64,000 nucleotides of DNA from Thalassobellus sediminis (GTDB lineage Bacteria > Bacteroidota > Bacteroidia > Flavobacteriales > Flavobacteriaceae): NCBI RefSeq assembly GCF_044386045.1, contig NZ_JBISCD010000040.1, forward strand, positions 1,674,001-1,738,000, given 5' to 3'. Shown here piece by piece: positions 17,011 to 25,775 of the stretch. Numbering within the stretch: position 1 is the stretch's first letter; each line of letters opens with the position of its first letter. The notes below the pieces were generated by a model, which saw only the letters and a program-made list of their open reading frames with translations, did no database searches and was not told the origin of the DNA. Made by a program: the position numbers and the translations under genes.

Positions 17011-18090
17011 TTAAAGCTTAAAAATCTCATAACTTTGATGCACTTGTTTTACAGCTGCTTCAGTACGTTCGGCATGTGTGTCGCTTATAAATAATTGTCC
17101 GAAATTCTCGTCATCTACTAACTTAATAATTTGTGAAACACGGTTTTCATCCAGTTTATCAAAAATATCATCTAATAGTAAAATAGGATTTACATTGCTC
17201 TGTGCTTTTATAAAATCGAATTGCGCTAATTTTAAGGCTATTAAAAACGATTTTTGTTGACCTTGACTTCCGAATTTTTTAATAGGATGTTCTGCTATAT
17301 TAAAATGTAAATCGTCTTTATGAATGCCAACGCTGGTATATTGTAGCGCTTTATCTTTGTTAATAGCTTGTTGTAATAGTGTGTTTAAATCATTTTCAAA
17401 TAAATCACTATGGTATTTTAAATCAACTACTTCATTTCCATTACTAATGGCTTCGTAACGCGACTTAAAAATAGGAATGAATGCTTTTAAAAAAGAATCA
17501 CGTTTTTCAAAAATTTGAGAGCCATAATCGGTAAGTTGCTTGTTGTAAACCTCGAGGGTGTCTTTATTAAACGTATGATTAAGTGCGAAATATTTAAGTA
17601 AGGCATTGCGCTGTGCCAAGATTTTGTTGTAATTTATTAAATAGCTTAAATAATTTTTATCGCTTTGCGAAATAACGCTGTCTATAAATTTTCTACGTGT
17701 AGTACTGCCTTCAATAATTAAATCTCTATCGGCAGGCGAAATAATTACCAAAGGTAAAAAGCCAATGTGCTCGCTAAATTTTTCATAGGCTTTTCCGTTG
17801 CGTTTAATTACTTTTTGTTGTCCGCGTTTTAGGCTAACAATGATTTTTTCAGGTTTACTTTCTTTTTCATATTCACCATTAACCACAAAAAAGTCTTCAT
17901 TGTGCTTAATGTTTTGAGTTGCTACCGGATTAAAATAACTTTTTCCAAAAGATAAATGATAAATAGCATCTAAAACATTGGTTTTACCAATACCATTATT
18001 ACCAACAATACAGTTTATTTTCTCATTGAAAGTAAATGATTTACTATCAAAATTCTTGTAATTAAGTAATGAAAGTGATTTTAAAATCAT
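17011..18090 (-). CDS. recF: DNA replication and repair protein RecF
   Basis: RecF is an SMC-like ATPase that loads RecA at single-strand gaps with RecO and RecR. The Walker A motif is GNNGIGKTN (residues ~30-38); the ABC signature region is KKFGSQGQQKSFLIALKLAQ and Walker B is ILLLDDIFDKLD. The 359-residue length is normal. It is the first gene of a minus-strand group with the 2H and DciA-like genes, and is divergent from the TPR gene at 18229. Confidence 0.95.
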   Translation of the reverse strand: MILKSLSLLNYKNFDSKSFTFNEKINCIVGNNGIGKTNVLDAIYHLSFGKSYFNPVATQNIKHNEDFFVVNGEYEKESKPEKIIVSLKRGQQKVIKRNGKAYEKFSEHIGFLPLVIISPADRDLIIEGSTTRRKFIDSVISQSDKNYLSYLINYNKILAQRNALLKYFALNHTFNKDTLEVYNKQLTDYGSQIFEKRDSFLKAFIPIFKSRYEAISNGNEVVDLKYHSDLFENDLNTLLQQAINKDKALQYTSVGIHKDDLHFNIAEHPIKKFGSQGQQKSFLIALKLAQFDFIKAQSNVNPILLLDDIFDKLDENRVSQIIKLVDDENFGQLFISDTHAERTEAAVKQVHQSYEIFKL

Positions 18091-18195
18091 AAAAATGGCA
18101 ACTTATTGTGTGCTTCGAACTTGTAATTCATAAAAAGAAGTGCAAATTATTGAAAAATATCAAATAAATACCCTTTTAGTTCTGAAGAAAAATTA

Positions 18196-18203
18196 TATTT
18201 TTG
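18196..18203 (+). promoter_or_regulatory. -7 promoter element before the TPR gene
   Basis: TATTTTTG matches TAnnTTTG and lies 26 bases before the ATG at 18229. It probably drives the TPR gene and ribH. Confidence 0.5.
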
Positions 18204-18228
18204 CGCCACATTAATTTAGAAAGAATAA

Positions 18229-18999
18229 ATGGCGACTTATAATAAAAGAGGTTATAAACCTAAAAATAAAGTAGAGAAAGAACAGAATATAGAAGAAGGT
18301 TCTACAACTGCAGAAGTGTTTAATACGTTAGATGAAACGGCATCTAAAACTGAAGACTTTGTTGCTAAGAATCAAAAATATATTTTTATTATAGTAGGAC
18401 TCGTTGCTGCGGTAGTTTTAGGGTCTTTAGCTTATAAAGAATATGTAGCAAAACCAAAGCAGGTAAATGCTATGAACGATATGTTTCAAGCTCAGAAATA
18501 TTTTGATGAAGCTGTAACTGGTGCGAAAAAAGATTCTTTATACAATTTGGCACTAAATGGTGGTGAAGGTAAATTTGGAATGTTAGATATTATTGAAGAA
18601 TATAGTGGAACACCATCGGCTAATTTAGCTAACTATTATGCAGGTACTGCTTACTTAAGGTTAAAAGATTACAAGAATGCCGTTGAGTATTTAAGTAATT
18701 TTAAAAGTGATGACGAAATTTTAGCGCCTTTAGCAAAAGGAAATATAGGTGATGCTTTTGTGCAATTAAACCAGAAAGATGATGCTTTAGGGTATTATGA
18801 AGAAGCTGCTAATATGCGTAACAATGGATATACAACACCAATGTATTTATATAAAGCAGGAGCTATTGCTTTAGATTTAGGAAAAGCTGATAAAGCTTTA
18901 TCATATTTCGAAAAAATAAAAGAAGAGTTTCCTAATGCTAATGAAGCTTCAACGGTTGATGTCTTTATTGGAAAAGCAAAAGTTTTAGCAAATAAATAG
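18229..18999 (+). CDS. Membrane-anchored TPR protein (YfgM-like)
   Basis: This 256-residue protein has a cytoplasmic N-terminus of about 50 residues, one membrane helix (YIFIIVGLVAAVVLGSLAY, ~residues 50-68) and a periplasmic part with TPR-like repeats, such as ANYYAGTAYLRLKDYKNAVE and LYKAGAIALDLGKADKALSY. The topology resembles YfgM, which links the Sec translocon to periplasmic chaperones, but residues that decide this are not visible. It is followed by ribH after 18 bases. Confidence 0.78.
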   Translation: MATYNKRGYKPKNKVEKEQNIEEGSTTAEVFNTLDETASKTEDFVAKNQKYIFIIVGLVAAVVLGSLAYKEYVAKPKQVNAMNDMFQAQKYFDEAVTGAKKDSLYNLALNGGEGKFGMLDIIEEYSGTPSANLANYYAGTAYLRLKDYKNAVEYLSNFKSDDEILAPLAKGNIGDAFVQLNQKDDALGYYEEAANMRNNGYTTPMYLYKAGAIALDLGKADKALSYFEKIKEEFPNANEASTVDVFIGKAKVLANK

Positions 19000-19017
19000 T
19001 ACCAATTTTAATATAAA

Positions 19018-19503
19018 ATGGCTACGATAAATAAAAATTTATCAGATTACGATAAAGCAACAATCCCAGACGCGAGTAAATTTCGGTTTGGGATTGTTGT
19101 TTCAGAATGGAATGATAATATTACCGAAGGCTTATACCAAGGGGCTTACGACGCTTTAATCGAAAATGGTGTATTGCCAGAAAATATAGTGCGTTGGAAT
19201 GTTCCAGGTAGTTTTGAACTTATTTACGGAAGTAAGAAAATGCAAGAGCAAATGGTAAATGCTGTTATTGCTATTGGTAGTGTAATTCAAGGTGAAACGA
19301 AACATTTCGATTTTGTTTGCGAAGGTGTTTCACAAGGCATCAAAGACCTTAATGTATTGCATGAAACACCCGTGATTTTTTGTGTGCTTACCGATAATAA
19401 TATGCAACAATCTATCGAGCGTTCTGGAGGTAAACACGGAAATAAAGGCACTGAAGCTGCTATAGCTGCTATAAAAATGGCTGAGTTAAGAAATAATAGT
19501 TAG
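19018..19503 (+). CDS. ribH: 6,7-dimethyl-8-ribityllumazine synthase
   Basis: RibH condenses 3,4-dihydroxy-2-butanone 4-phosphate with the ribitylaminopyrimidine to give lumazine, the step before riboflavin. The 161-residue protein has the family's VPGSFEL substrate loop and the GSVIQGETKHFDFVCEGVSQG active-site segment with the catalytic His of ETKHFD. No other rib gene is in the window. Riboflavin is the source of the FMN/FAD used by the Nqr genes. Confidence 0.95.
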   Translation: MATINKNLSDYDKATIPDASKFRFGIVVSEWNDNITEGLYQGAYDALIENGVLPENIVRWNVPGSFELIYGSKKMQEQMVNAVIAIGSVIQGETKHFDFVCEGVSQGIKDLNVLHETPVIFCVLTDNNMQQSIERSGGKHGNKGTEAAIAAIKMAELRNNS

Positions 19504-19591
19504 TCATTTTTAAATTTTAAGAGTATTCTGTTTAAGGTGTTTTGTTAACAATTTTTGGCATTTCAATTCTTAGTTTCTCCCTATTTTTAAG

Positions 19592-19599
19592 TATTTTTG
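19592..19599 (+). promoter_or_regulatory. -7 promoter element that decides a TTG start
   Basis: TATTTTTG matches TAnnTTTG. It overlaps the first possible TTG codon of the next frame (19597), so transcription would begin after that codon and translation must begin later, most plausibly at TTG 19621. Confidence 0.5.
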
Positions 19600-19620
19600 A
19601 GGTATAAGCATTCATACACT

Positions 19621-19842
19621 TTGTTTAAACAGCGTAAAAATAAATCGTTTAATTATCAATCAAGATTTTCAAAAGAAGAAGGTAATTCTGACTTAGAAAC
19701 ATCTAGTGAAAAGGATTTTGCTTCAAAATGGAAGCAAAATAATAAACGTAAAGTAGGAGCGTCTATGTCAATGCGTACCTTAATCTTTGTTTTGGTATTA
19801 TTATTGATTTGTATGTATTTATTAGAAAAAAAATACATGTAA
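19621..19842 (+). CDS. Small membrane protein A (TTG start), unknown function
   Basis: This protein of about 73 residues has a basic N-terminus (FKQRKNKSFNYQSRFSKEEG) and a C-terminal membrane helix (MRTLIFVLVLLLICMYLL). The frame has no ATG before the middle of the protein. TTG 19621 is chosen because it lines up with the start of the neighbouring paralogue and lies just after the promoter element. Both share the pattern (L/F)KxRKNKxFxYxxRF. Such proteins may carry riboflavin-synthase names through position, which the sequence does not support. Function unknown. Confidence 0.65.
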   Translation: MFKQRKNKSFNYQSRFSKEEGNSDLETSSEKDFASKWKQNNKRKVGASMSMRTLIFVLVLLLICMYLLEKKYM

Positions 19843-19861
19843 CTTAAAAAACTTAGAAATT

Positions 19862-20149
19862 ATGGGAATCTTAAAATTGCGTAAAAATAAAAAGTTTAGT
19901 TATACACCTCGCTTTTATGATGATAAAGGACAAGGCAATCCTTATGAAATTAAACATAAGTTTGATGAATATAGAACAACAGTTGGTAATAACAATGGGT
20001 TGAAAACTAAATTTGTTAATGCTTTAAACGAATTAAAAACTAATAAAGATAAAGAAGCAAATCGACGCATAATTATTATTGTAGCTGTGCTTGTTTTATT
20101 ATTTCTTTTTATCATCGATTTCGATTTATCTATTTTCTTTTCTAAATAA
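19862..20149 (+). CDS. Small membrane protein B, paralogue of the preceding gene
   Basis: This 95-residue protein starts MGILKLRKNKKFSYTPRF, followed by a charged central part (GNPYEIKHKFDEYRTT) and a C-terminal membrane helix (IIIIVAVLVLLFLFIIDF). The shared N-terminal motif and topology show that it arose with the gene 19 bases upstream. The N-terminus should face the cytoplasm. It is followed by mutL after 3 bases and is probably cotranscribed with it. Function unknown. Confidence 0.75.
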   Translation: MGILKLRKNKKFSYTPRFYDDKGQGNPYEIKHKFDEYRTTVGNNNGLKTKFVNALNELKTNKDKEANRRIIIIVAVLVLLFLFIIDFDLSIFFSK

Positions 20150-20152
20150 TAC

Positions 20153-22012
20153 ATGGCAGATATCATTCAGCTTTTACCAGATCATGTAGCAAATCAAATA
20201 GCTGCTGGAGAAGTTGTACAACGTCCAGCATCAGTAGTTAAAGAACTTCTTGAAAATGCTATAGATGCAGGAGCATCAACTATTAAACTTATAATAAAAG
20301 ATGCAGGTAAAACACTTGTACAGGTTATTGATGACGGTAAAGGTATGAGTCATACTGACGCCCGATTAAGTTTTGAGCGTCATGCAACTTCTAAAATTCG
20401 AAGTGCCGATGATTTATTTCAATTAAACACTAAAGGGTTTCGTGGTGAAGCTTTAGCTAGTATTGCTGCTATTGCACATGTAGAATTAAAAACAAAGCAG
20501 GAAAGTGATGATGTTGGTAATGTTATAGTTATTGAAGGTAGCAGCGTTACCTCTCAAGAAGTTGTTGTAACACCTAAAGGATCTTCTATTTCTGTAAAAA
20601 ACTTGTTTTTTAATATTCCTGCTAGACGCAATTTTTTAAAATCAAATACAGTAGAATTACGCCATGTTATTGATGAGTTTCATCGTGTGGCATTGGCGCA
20701 TCCAGATATTAGTTTTGCACTTTATAATAATGGAAGTGAATCATTTAATTTACCAATTAGTAATTTTAGACAACGTATAGTCAATATTTTTGGAAATAAA
20801 ACAAATGAAAAATTAGTACCTGTTGAAGAAGAAACCGAGGTGTTAAAAATTTCAGGATTTGTAGGAAAACCAGAGTTTGCTAAAAAATCTAGAGGCGAAC
20901 AGTATTTTTTTGTGAACGACCGTTTTATAAAAAGTGCCTATTTAAATCATGCTATTTCTTCGGCTTTTGAAGGTTTACTAAAAAGCGGTACGCATCCAAG
21001 TTATTTTTTAAATCTTACGGTAGATCCGCAAACTATAGATATTAATATTCATCCAACAAAAACAGAAATTAAGTTTGATGATGAGCATACGCTTTATGCC
21101 TTATTACGATCGGCTGTAAAACATAGTTTAGGACAGTTTAATATAGCACCTGTGTTAGATTTTGATCGCGATCCTAGTTTAGATACACCATACAGTTATA
21201 GTAATAAAGACAAAGCAGATACTCCTAAAATAGAAATAGATAGAAGCTTTAATCCGTTTAAAGAAGAAACCGCTTCTAAAGCTAGGGCAGTGGCTTATAA
21301 AAAAGAACCAGCTTCTAGTTCTAGTTGGGAAAGTTTATATGTTGGATTAGAATCTAAAGGCACCAAAACCGAACAAGATTTTAGTGAAGTGCATTTTGAA
21401 AGTGAGGCAGAAACCGTGTCTATATTTGAAAATGATAAAGAAGTAGAGCATACTCATACTACCTATCAACTTCATAACAAATATATTGTAAGTACTATTA
21501 AATCTGGTATGATGATTATCGATCAACATCGCGCGCATCAACGTGTTTTGTATGAAGATTTTCTTCAAAACTTAACGGTTAAGGAAGCTATGAGTCAACA
21601 ATTGTTGTTTCCGCTTCAGTTGCATTTTTCAACTCAAGAAATTGTTGTTATTCAGCAATTAAAAGATGATTTAGAACATACAGGTTTTATGTTTTCTAAC
21701 GTTAAAGAAGAGTTGGTAGAAATTACAGGCGTGCCAGTTGGTGTGCCAGAAAGTGAGGTTTCTATTATTTTAGAACAATTAATTAGTGATGTTGAGAATG
21801 AAGTGCCAGATAGTAATTTTAGTGCTGCCGATTTATTAGCAAAATCTATGGCTAAAAGTTTAGCTATTAAAACAGGGCAATCATTACAAAAAGATGAACA
21901 AGAACATTTGGTAAATAAGTTGTTTGCTTGTAAAGAACCTAATGTTTCGCCTACTAATAGAGTTACATTTGTTACGATGAGTGTTGATGAGTTAGATAAA
22001 AAATTTATATAG
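20153..22012 (+). CDS. mutL: DNA mismatch repair protein MutL
   Basis: MutL couples mismatch recognition by MutS to strand removal. The N-terminal GHKL ATPase has all motifs: ELLENAIDAGAS, DDGKGM, TKGFRGEALASIAAI and GSSISVKNLFFNIPARRNFL. The C-terminal nuclease motif DQHA(x)2E(x)4E of nicking MutL proteins reads D457-QHRAHQRVLYE468, so its central Glu is Gln, and the later CPHGRP-type motif reads SPTNR (599-603). The protein thus looks unable to nick (see findings). The length of 619 residues is normal. Confidence 0.95.
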   Translation: MADIIQLLPDHVANQIAAGEVVQRPASVVKELLENAIDAGASTIKLIIKDAGKTLVQVIDDGKGMSHTDARLSFERHATSKIRSADDLFQLNTKGFRGEALASIAAIAHVELKTKQESDDVGNVIVIEGSSVTSQEVVVTPKGSSISVKNLFFNIPARRNFLKSNTVELRHVIDEFHRVALAHPDISFALYNNGSESFNLPISNFRQRIVNIFGNKTNEKLVPVEEETEVLKISGFVGKPEFAKKSRGEQYFFVNDRFIKSAYLNHAISSAFEGLLKSGTHPSYFLNLTVDPQTIDINIHPTKTEIKFDDEHTLYALLRSAVKHSLGQFNIAPVLDFDRDPSLDTPYSYSNKDKADTPKIEIDRSFNPFKEETASKARAVAYKKEPASSSSWESLYVGLESKGTKTEQDFSEVHFESEAETVSIFENDKEVEHTHTTYQLHNKYIVSTIKSGMMIIDQHRAHQRVLYEDFLQNLTVKEAMSQQLLFPLQLHFSTQEIVVIQQLKDDLEHTGFMFSNVKEELVEITGVPVGVPESEVSIILEQLISDVENEVPDSNFSAADLLAKSMAKSLAIKTGQSLQKDEQEHLVNKLFACKEPNVSPTNRVTFVTMSVDELDKKFI

Positions 22013-22015
22013 ATT

Positions 22016-22840
22016 ATGATGAGGATTTCAGAAACCGTTAAGCATTTAATAATCATTAATGTGATTATGTTTATTGGTACTTTGTCCATAGGTAATGGTG
22101 AATTGTTTTATGAATGGTTTGCTATGTATTTTCCAAAGAATGATGAGTTTAGGCCTTGGCAAATAATAACGCACATGTTTATGCATGGAGGTGTTTCACA
22201 TATTTTGTTTAATATGTTTGCGCTTTGGATGTTTGGTTCTCCAGTTGAGCAAGTTTTAGGGTCTAAACGTTTTTTGTTTGTTTATATTTCTGCAGGTTTA
22301 GGCGCTGTAGCTTTGCAGGTTGGGTATTATTATTTTCAATATATTCCATCATTAAATGATATTTCAACATTAGGATTGCCAAATGATTTAGTGGATAAAA
22401 TTATTAATTTAAATATTTTGAATGGTAATGTTTTTGACAGTAAAATTTTATCAAAAGAAATGATTCAGGTTTTTTCTGAATATGGAATTAATTCTTCTGT
22501 TATTGATCAATCAGCATTTAATGCTTTGTATGAAATGAATGTTGTTACAAACAATAGTTCAATGGTAGGAGCATCTGGTTGTATTATGGGTGTTATGGTA
22601 GCATTTGGAATGATGAACCCTAATGCTGAATTAATGATGATATTTTTGCCAATTCCTGTAAAAGCAAAATATTTTATTCCAGGAATTATTATTTTAGATT
22701 TAATTTCAGGATTAAGTGGGCATTCTATATTTAGTCCTAGTAATACAGCTCATTTTGCACATGTTGGAGGTGCATTAACAGGCTTTTTAATTATGTGGTA
22801 TTGGAAAAAAACGCAGTTTAATAGAAATCGTTGGAACTAA
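22016..22840 (+). CDS. Rhomboid-family intramembrane serine protease (first)
   Basis: This 274-residue multi-helix protein cleaves membrane helices. The catalytic Ser is S187 in MVGASGCIMG and the catalytic His is H249 in HFAHVGGALTG; HGGVSHILFNMFALWMFG (57-74) is the conserved second helix. An insert of about 80 residues (~105-180) between helices is longer than in most bacterial rhomboids. The ATG at 22016 follows the mutL stop by 3 bases. It overlaps the next rhomboid gene by 1 base. Confidence 0.92.
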   Translation: MMRISETVKHLIIINVIMFIGTLSIGNGELFYEWFAMYFPKNDEFRPWQIITHMFMHGGVSHILFNMFALWMFGSPVEQVLGSKRFLFVYISAGLGAVALQVGYYYFQYIPSLNDISTLGLPNDLVDKIINLNILNGNVFDSKILSKEMIQVFSEYGINSSVIDQSAFNALYEMNVVTNNSSMVGASGCIMGVMVAFGMMNPNAELMMIFLPIPVKAKYFIPGIIILDLISGLSGHSIFSPSNTAHFAHVGGALTGFLIMWYWKKTQFNRNRWN

Positions 22841-23730
22841 TGACAACTCTCTCTCAAGACATAAAAGAAAAATTATCTAATCTTAATGTGTTAGAAAAAA
22901 TTATTGCTATTAATATAGTAGTTTTTATTATTGGTTATTTGCTAACTAAGTTTTTGACTCTTCCTGATGAGACTAGTTTGAAGTGGCTAGATTTACCTAG
23001 TGACTTTTCTAATTTCATTTTAAAGCCTTGGGCAATTATTAGCTATGCATTTTTACATTATAATTTCATGCATATTTTGTTTAATATGTTATGGTTGTAT
23101 TTTATAGGGCGTATGTTTTTAAACTTGTTTAGCCCTAAAATGGCATTGAATATTTATTTTTTAGGAGCTATGTCTGGAGGATTGTTATATATGCTTTGCT
23201 ACACGTTGTTTCCTAGTGTGTTTGGTGTTAATACGCATTTGGTTGGTGCTTCGGCAGCTATAAGAGCTTTGTTAATATTTCTTTGTGCATATATGCCTAA
23301 TCAAGATGTGCGTTTTTTCACCTTTAATTTAAAGCTTTGGTACGTAGGTTTAGCTATTGTTATTATTGATGTTATTGGAGTGGTCGCAGGTCTTAATGAT
23401 CCTTTGGGTAATTCTGGAGGGAACTTAGCCCATTTAGGTGGTGCTTTATTAGGTTATTTATATGCTAAGCAATTACTGAAAGGTAATGATATAGGTAAAG
23501 GGTTTGAAGCGCTTATGGATAGCACTACAAATATGTTTAAACCTTCAAAAAAAACACCTTTAAAAACAGTACACAAAAATAAAAGCAAAGTTGGTGGTTT
23601 TAAGAAAGCTGATTTTAATGAGTTTAATAACCAGAAAAAAATTGATATTATCTTAGATAAGATTAGTAAAAGTGGTTATGATGGTTTAACTGCCGAAGAA
23701 AAGGAATATTTATTTAGAGCAGGAAAGTAA
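22840..23730 (+). CDS. Rhomboid-family intramembrane serine protease (second)
   Basis: This 296-residue protein has the rhomboid core: HYNFMHILFNMLWLYFIG, HLVGASAAIRALL with catalytic S138, and GGNLAHLGGALLGYLY with the catalytic His. The motif is GASA instead of the usual GASG, but both catalytic residues are kept. The ATG at 22840 overlaps the upstream TAA as TAATG; an earlier TTG in frame would lie inside the neighbour. A soluble tail of about 80 residues (SKKTPLKTVHKNKSKVGG onward) follows the last helix, ending in a small helical region LDKISKSGYDGLTAEEKEYLF. Confidence 0.9.
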   Translation: MTTLSQDIKEKLSNLNVLEKIIAINIVVFIIGYLLTKFLTLPDETSLKWLDLPSDFSNFILKPWAIISYAFLHYNFMHILFNMLWLYFIGRMFLNLFSPKMALNIYFLGAMSGGLLYMLCYTLFPSVFGVNTHLVGASAAIRALLIFLCAYMPNQDVRFFTFNLKLWYVGLAIVIIDVIGVVAGLNDPLGNSGGNLAHLGGALLGYLYAKQLLKGNDIGKGFEALMDSTTNMFKPSKKTPLKTVHKNKSKVGGFKKADFNEFNNQKKIDIILDKISKSGYDGLTAEEKEYLFRAGK

Positions 23731-23755
23731 TATGATTTAGCTTCTAAAAAAAATA

Positions 23756-24790
23756 ATGAAGTATATGAAAAAGTTGCGTTTTATTGATAAAATAATCTAT
23801 TTCATCAATGTTGTTTTTGCAACTTTGTTACTGTTTTCTTATGCTTTACCTTTTTTACCTCCTAAAACATTTTCCATATTATCAGTTCTTAATTTAGGTG
23901 TTTCTTTTATTGGTTTAATCAATGTTTTGTTTTTTATCTATTGGTTAGTAAAACGGAAAAAGCAATTCATGTTGTCTTTCGTAATTCTGTTAATTGGATA
24001 TTTGTCTTTTGGAACTTTATATAAGTTTTCATCTTCAGAAAAAACTGAAAACCCTCAGGATATAAAGGTGATGAATTATAATGTTCGTCTTTTTAATTTG
24101 TATGATTGGATTCCTGAGAAAGGTGTTGAAACTAAAATGGTAGATTTTATAAAAACGGAAGCACCAGATGTTTTAAGTATTCAGGAATATCATCCACATA
24201 AAAATATCGATTTGTCATTTTTTAAACATAAGTTTGAAAAGCTTTCAGGTAAAAAAACAAAATATGGACAAGCTATTTTTTCTCAGTTTCCTATTGTGAA
24301 TTCTGGTTCTGTTGAATTTCCAGATACAGGTAATAATGCTATTTTTGCAGATGTTGTAAAGGGAGTGGATACCATACGTTTTTATAATATTCATTTAGAA
24401 TCGTTACATATTGATACAAAGGTTGAAAGTCTCAAAAAAGAAGATTCTGAACGTCTTTTAAAACGTGTTGGAAGAACTTTTAAAATGCAACAGTTTCAAA
24501 CTGAATTATTTTTAATGCATAAAAAACAGTGCACATATAAAATGGTTATTTGTGGCGATTTTAATAACACAGCGTTCTCGTATGTGTATAGAAAAATAAA
24601 AGGCGATTTAAATGACACGTTTAAAGAACGCGGGAGTGGTTTTGGACGTACTTACGATTTTAAATTCTTTCCAGTAAGAATTGATTTTATTTTTGCTGAT
24701 GATGCTTTTGCTGTAAATGGTTTTAAGACTTATGAAAACCAATATTCAGATCATTATCCTGTTATGACGAACTTAAGTATGGATAAATAA
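23756..24790 (+). CDS. Endonuclease/exonuclease/phosphatase-family membrane protein
   Basis: This 344-residue protein has three hydrophobic helices (~residues 10-85) and then an EEP fold: VMNYNVRLFN, DVLSIQEYHPH with the metal-binding Glu, FYNIHLES, ICGDFNNTAFS and the final SDHYPVM with the catalytic Asp-His. EEP enzymes cut phosphodiester bonds in nucleic acids, lipids or sugar phosphates; the target here cannot be told. The domain would face either side depending on topology. ATG at 23756 or 23765 is possible. Confidence 0.85.
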   Translation: MKYMKKLRFIDKIIYFINVVFATLLLFSYALPFLPPKTFSILSVLNLGVSFIGLINVLFFIYWLVKRKKQFMLSFVILLIGYLSFGTLYKFSSSEKTENPQDIKVMNYNVRLFNLYDWIPEKGVETKMVDFIKTEAPDVLSIQEYHPHKNIDLSFFKHKFEKLSGKKTKYGQAIFSQFPIVNSGSVEFPDTGNNAIFADVVKGVDTIRFYNIHLESLHIDTKVESLKKEDSERLLKRVGRTFKMQQFQTELFLMHKKQCTYKMVICGDFNNTAFSYVYRKIKGDLNDTFKERGSGFGRTYDFKFFPVRIDFIFADDAFAVNGFKTYENQYSDHYPVMTNLSMDK

Positions 24791-24793
24791 GTT

Positions 24794-24818
24794 TGTCATT
24801 TCTGTGTAGACAGGAATT
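24794..24818 (+). repeat. Degenerate copy of the intergenic palindromic repeat
   Basis: This 25-base stretch in the gap between converging genes resembles the two repeat units at 25770 and 25824, with four or five changes (TGTCATTTCTGTGTAGACAG...). It keeps the hairpin core TTCTGTG/AGACAGGAA imperfectly. Confidence 0.6.
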
Positions 24819-24831
24819 TGTTTCTAAATTA

Positions 24832-25140
24832 TTACATAAACGAGCAATCTACAAAATCTGAAAAAATATGTATGACTAAGCCCAATGCAACTAATCGTGA
24901 CTTTTTAGGAATTAAAAGAAATACATAAAACAAAATAGCAAAATAGGAGTGAAGCGGGTGAAAACCTATACTACATCTATTTGGATCGAAAATAGGAGTT
25001 GCTAATAGATGGTCTAAGTCTATTAACATGCCCGCAAACATAATTAAAAAGGCTGTTTTCCATGTTCTTTTATAGAAAAGTAAAGCAACAAGTAACGGAA
25101 TAAAAATATGACATCCGTAATGCGCAAAGGTTTGTAGCAT
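24832..25140 (-). CDS. DUF6122 small membrane protein
   Basis: This 102-residue protein has three or four hydrophobic segments with metal-binding-like residues between them: DLDHLLATP (~41-49), GFHPLHS and HIFSDFVDC near the C-terminus. The spacing resembles the YdjM family of membrane-bound metal-dependent hydrolases. Its start codon overlaps the stop region of the WbqC gene at 25140. The function is unknown. Confidence 0.75.
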   Translation of the reverse strand: MLQTFAHYGCHIFIPLLVALLFYKRTWKTAFLIMFAGMLIDLDHLLATPIFDPNRCSIGFHPLHSYFAILFYVFLLIPKKSRLVALGLVIHIFSDFVDCSFM

Positions 25141-25775
25141 TATTGAGTTATTATAGTTTGAGTTTCTAAATAATTTAAAGCATTAGGGCCCTCATTAAAT
25201 AATAAATCTAAGATGCTTAAATTAGGGATATAACCATGTTTATTATTAAAAACTTGTGTATAAGTATCAAAAGTGTGAGGTTGTTCTTTTTTAGCGTTTA
25301 CTAAATATCTGAAATCTGAAAACCCTTCAATTGTATTTTGATAAACTTCCGTTTTAGAAATATTTAATTCTAATTGTAGGCAATCGCAAATAACTTCAAA
25401 ACATTTTAAATTAAAATCTAAAATGTAATCAACTTTTAGATCAAATAAGGGTTGAAGTTCATCTTCGTAATATTCGAAAAAAGGAGAGGTTCTGTATGCT
25501 GAAAGCAATGATTTCCAATGAAGACTTTGCCATTTTTCTTCATTAAAAATTTTAACATCACGGTATTTTTGACGATTTTTTTGCGTGTGTATAACAGGAA
25601 TATTTAAAGTCAGTTTTCCGTTAGCTCCGTATATATAAGTCCTATTTCTATAGGTTTGTTTTAAAAAATTATCATCAACCTCAAGTTTTACTTCCTTTGC
25701 TTTGACCATAGCAACGAAATGTGCAATGTTTGGAAAATATGTTGGATGAATGATGATTTTCATTTGTACTGTCAT
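25140..25775 (-). CDS. WbqC-family protein
   Basis: This 211-residue soluble protein has the WbqC start IIHPTYFPNIAHFVAMVKA, TYRNRTYIYGANGKLTLNIPV and KIFNEEKWQSLHWKSLLSAYRTSPFFEYYEDEL. WbqC proteins occur in surface polysaccharide loci and are thought to be amidases or transferases, but no reaction is certain. Its translation start may be ATG 25775 or a nearby ATG at 25763 (MKIIIHP), which fits the family start better. Palindromic repeats separate it from lepB. Confidence 0.85.
   Translation of the reverse strand: MTVQMKIIIHPTYFPNIAHFVAMVKAKEVKLEVDDNFLKQTYRNRTYIYGANGKLTLNIPVIHTQKNRQKYRDVKIFNEEKWQSLHWKSLLSAYRTSPFFEYYEDELQPLFDLKVDYILDFNLKCFEVICDCLQLELNISKTEVYQNTIEGFSDFRYLVNAKKEQPHTFDTYTQVFNNKHGYIPNLSILDLLFNEGPNALNYLETQTIITQ

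Noticed and set aside
22831..22839. TTG start for the second rhomboid gene
   Set aside because: ATG 22840 overlaps the preceding stop as TAATG, the usual coupled arrangement, and loses only three residues.
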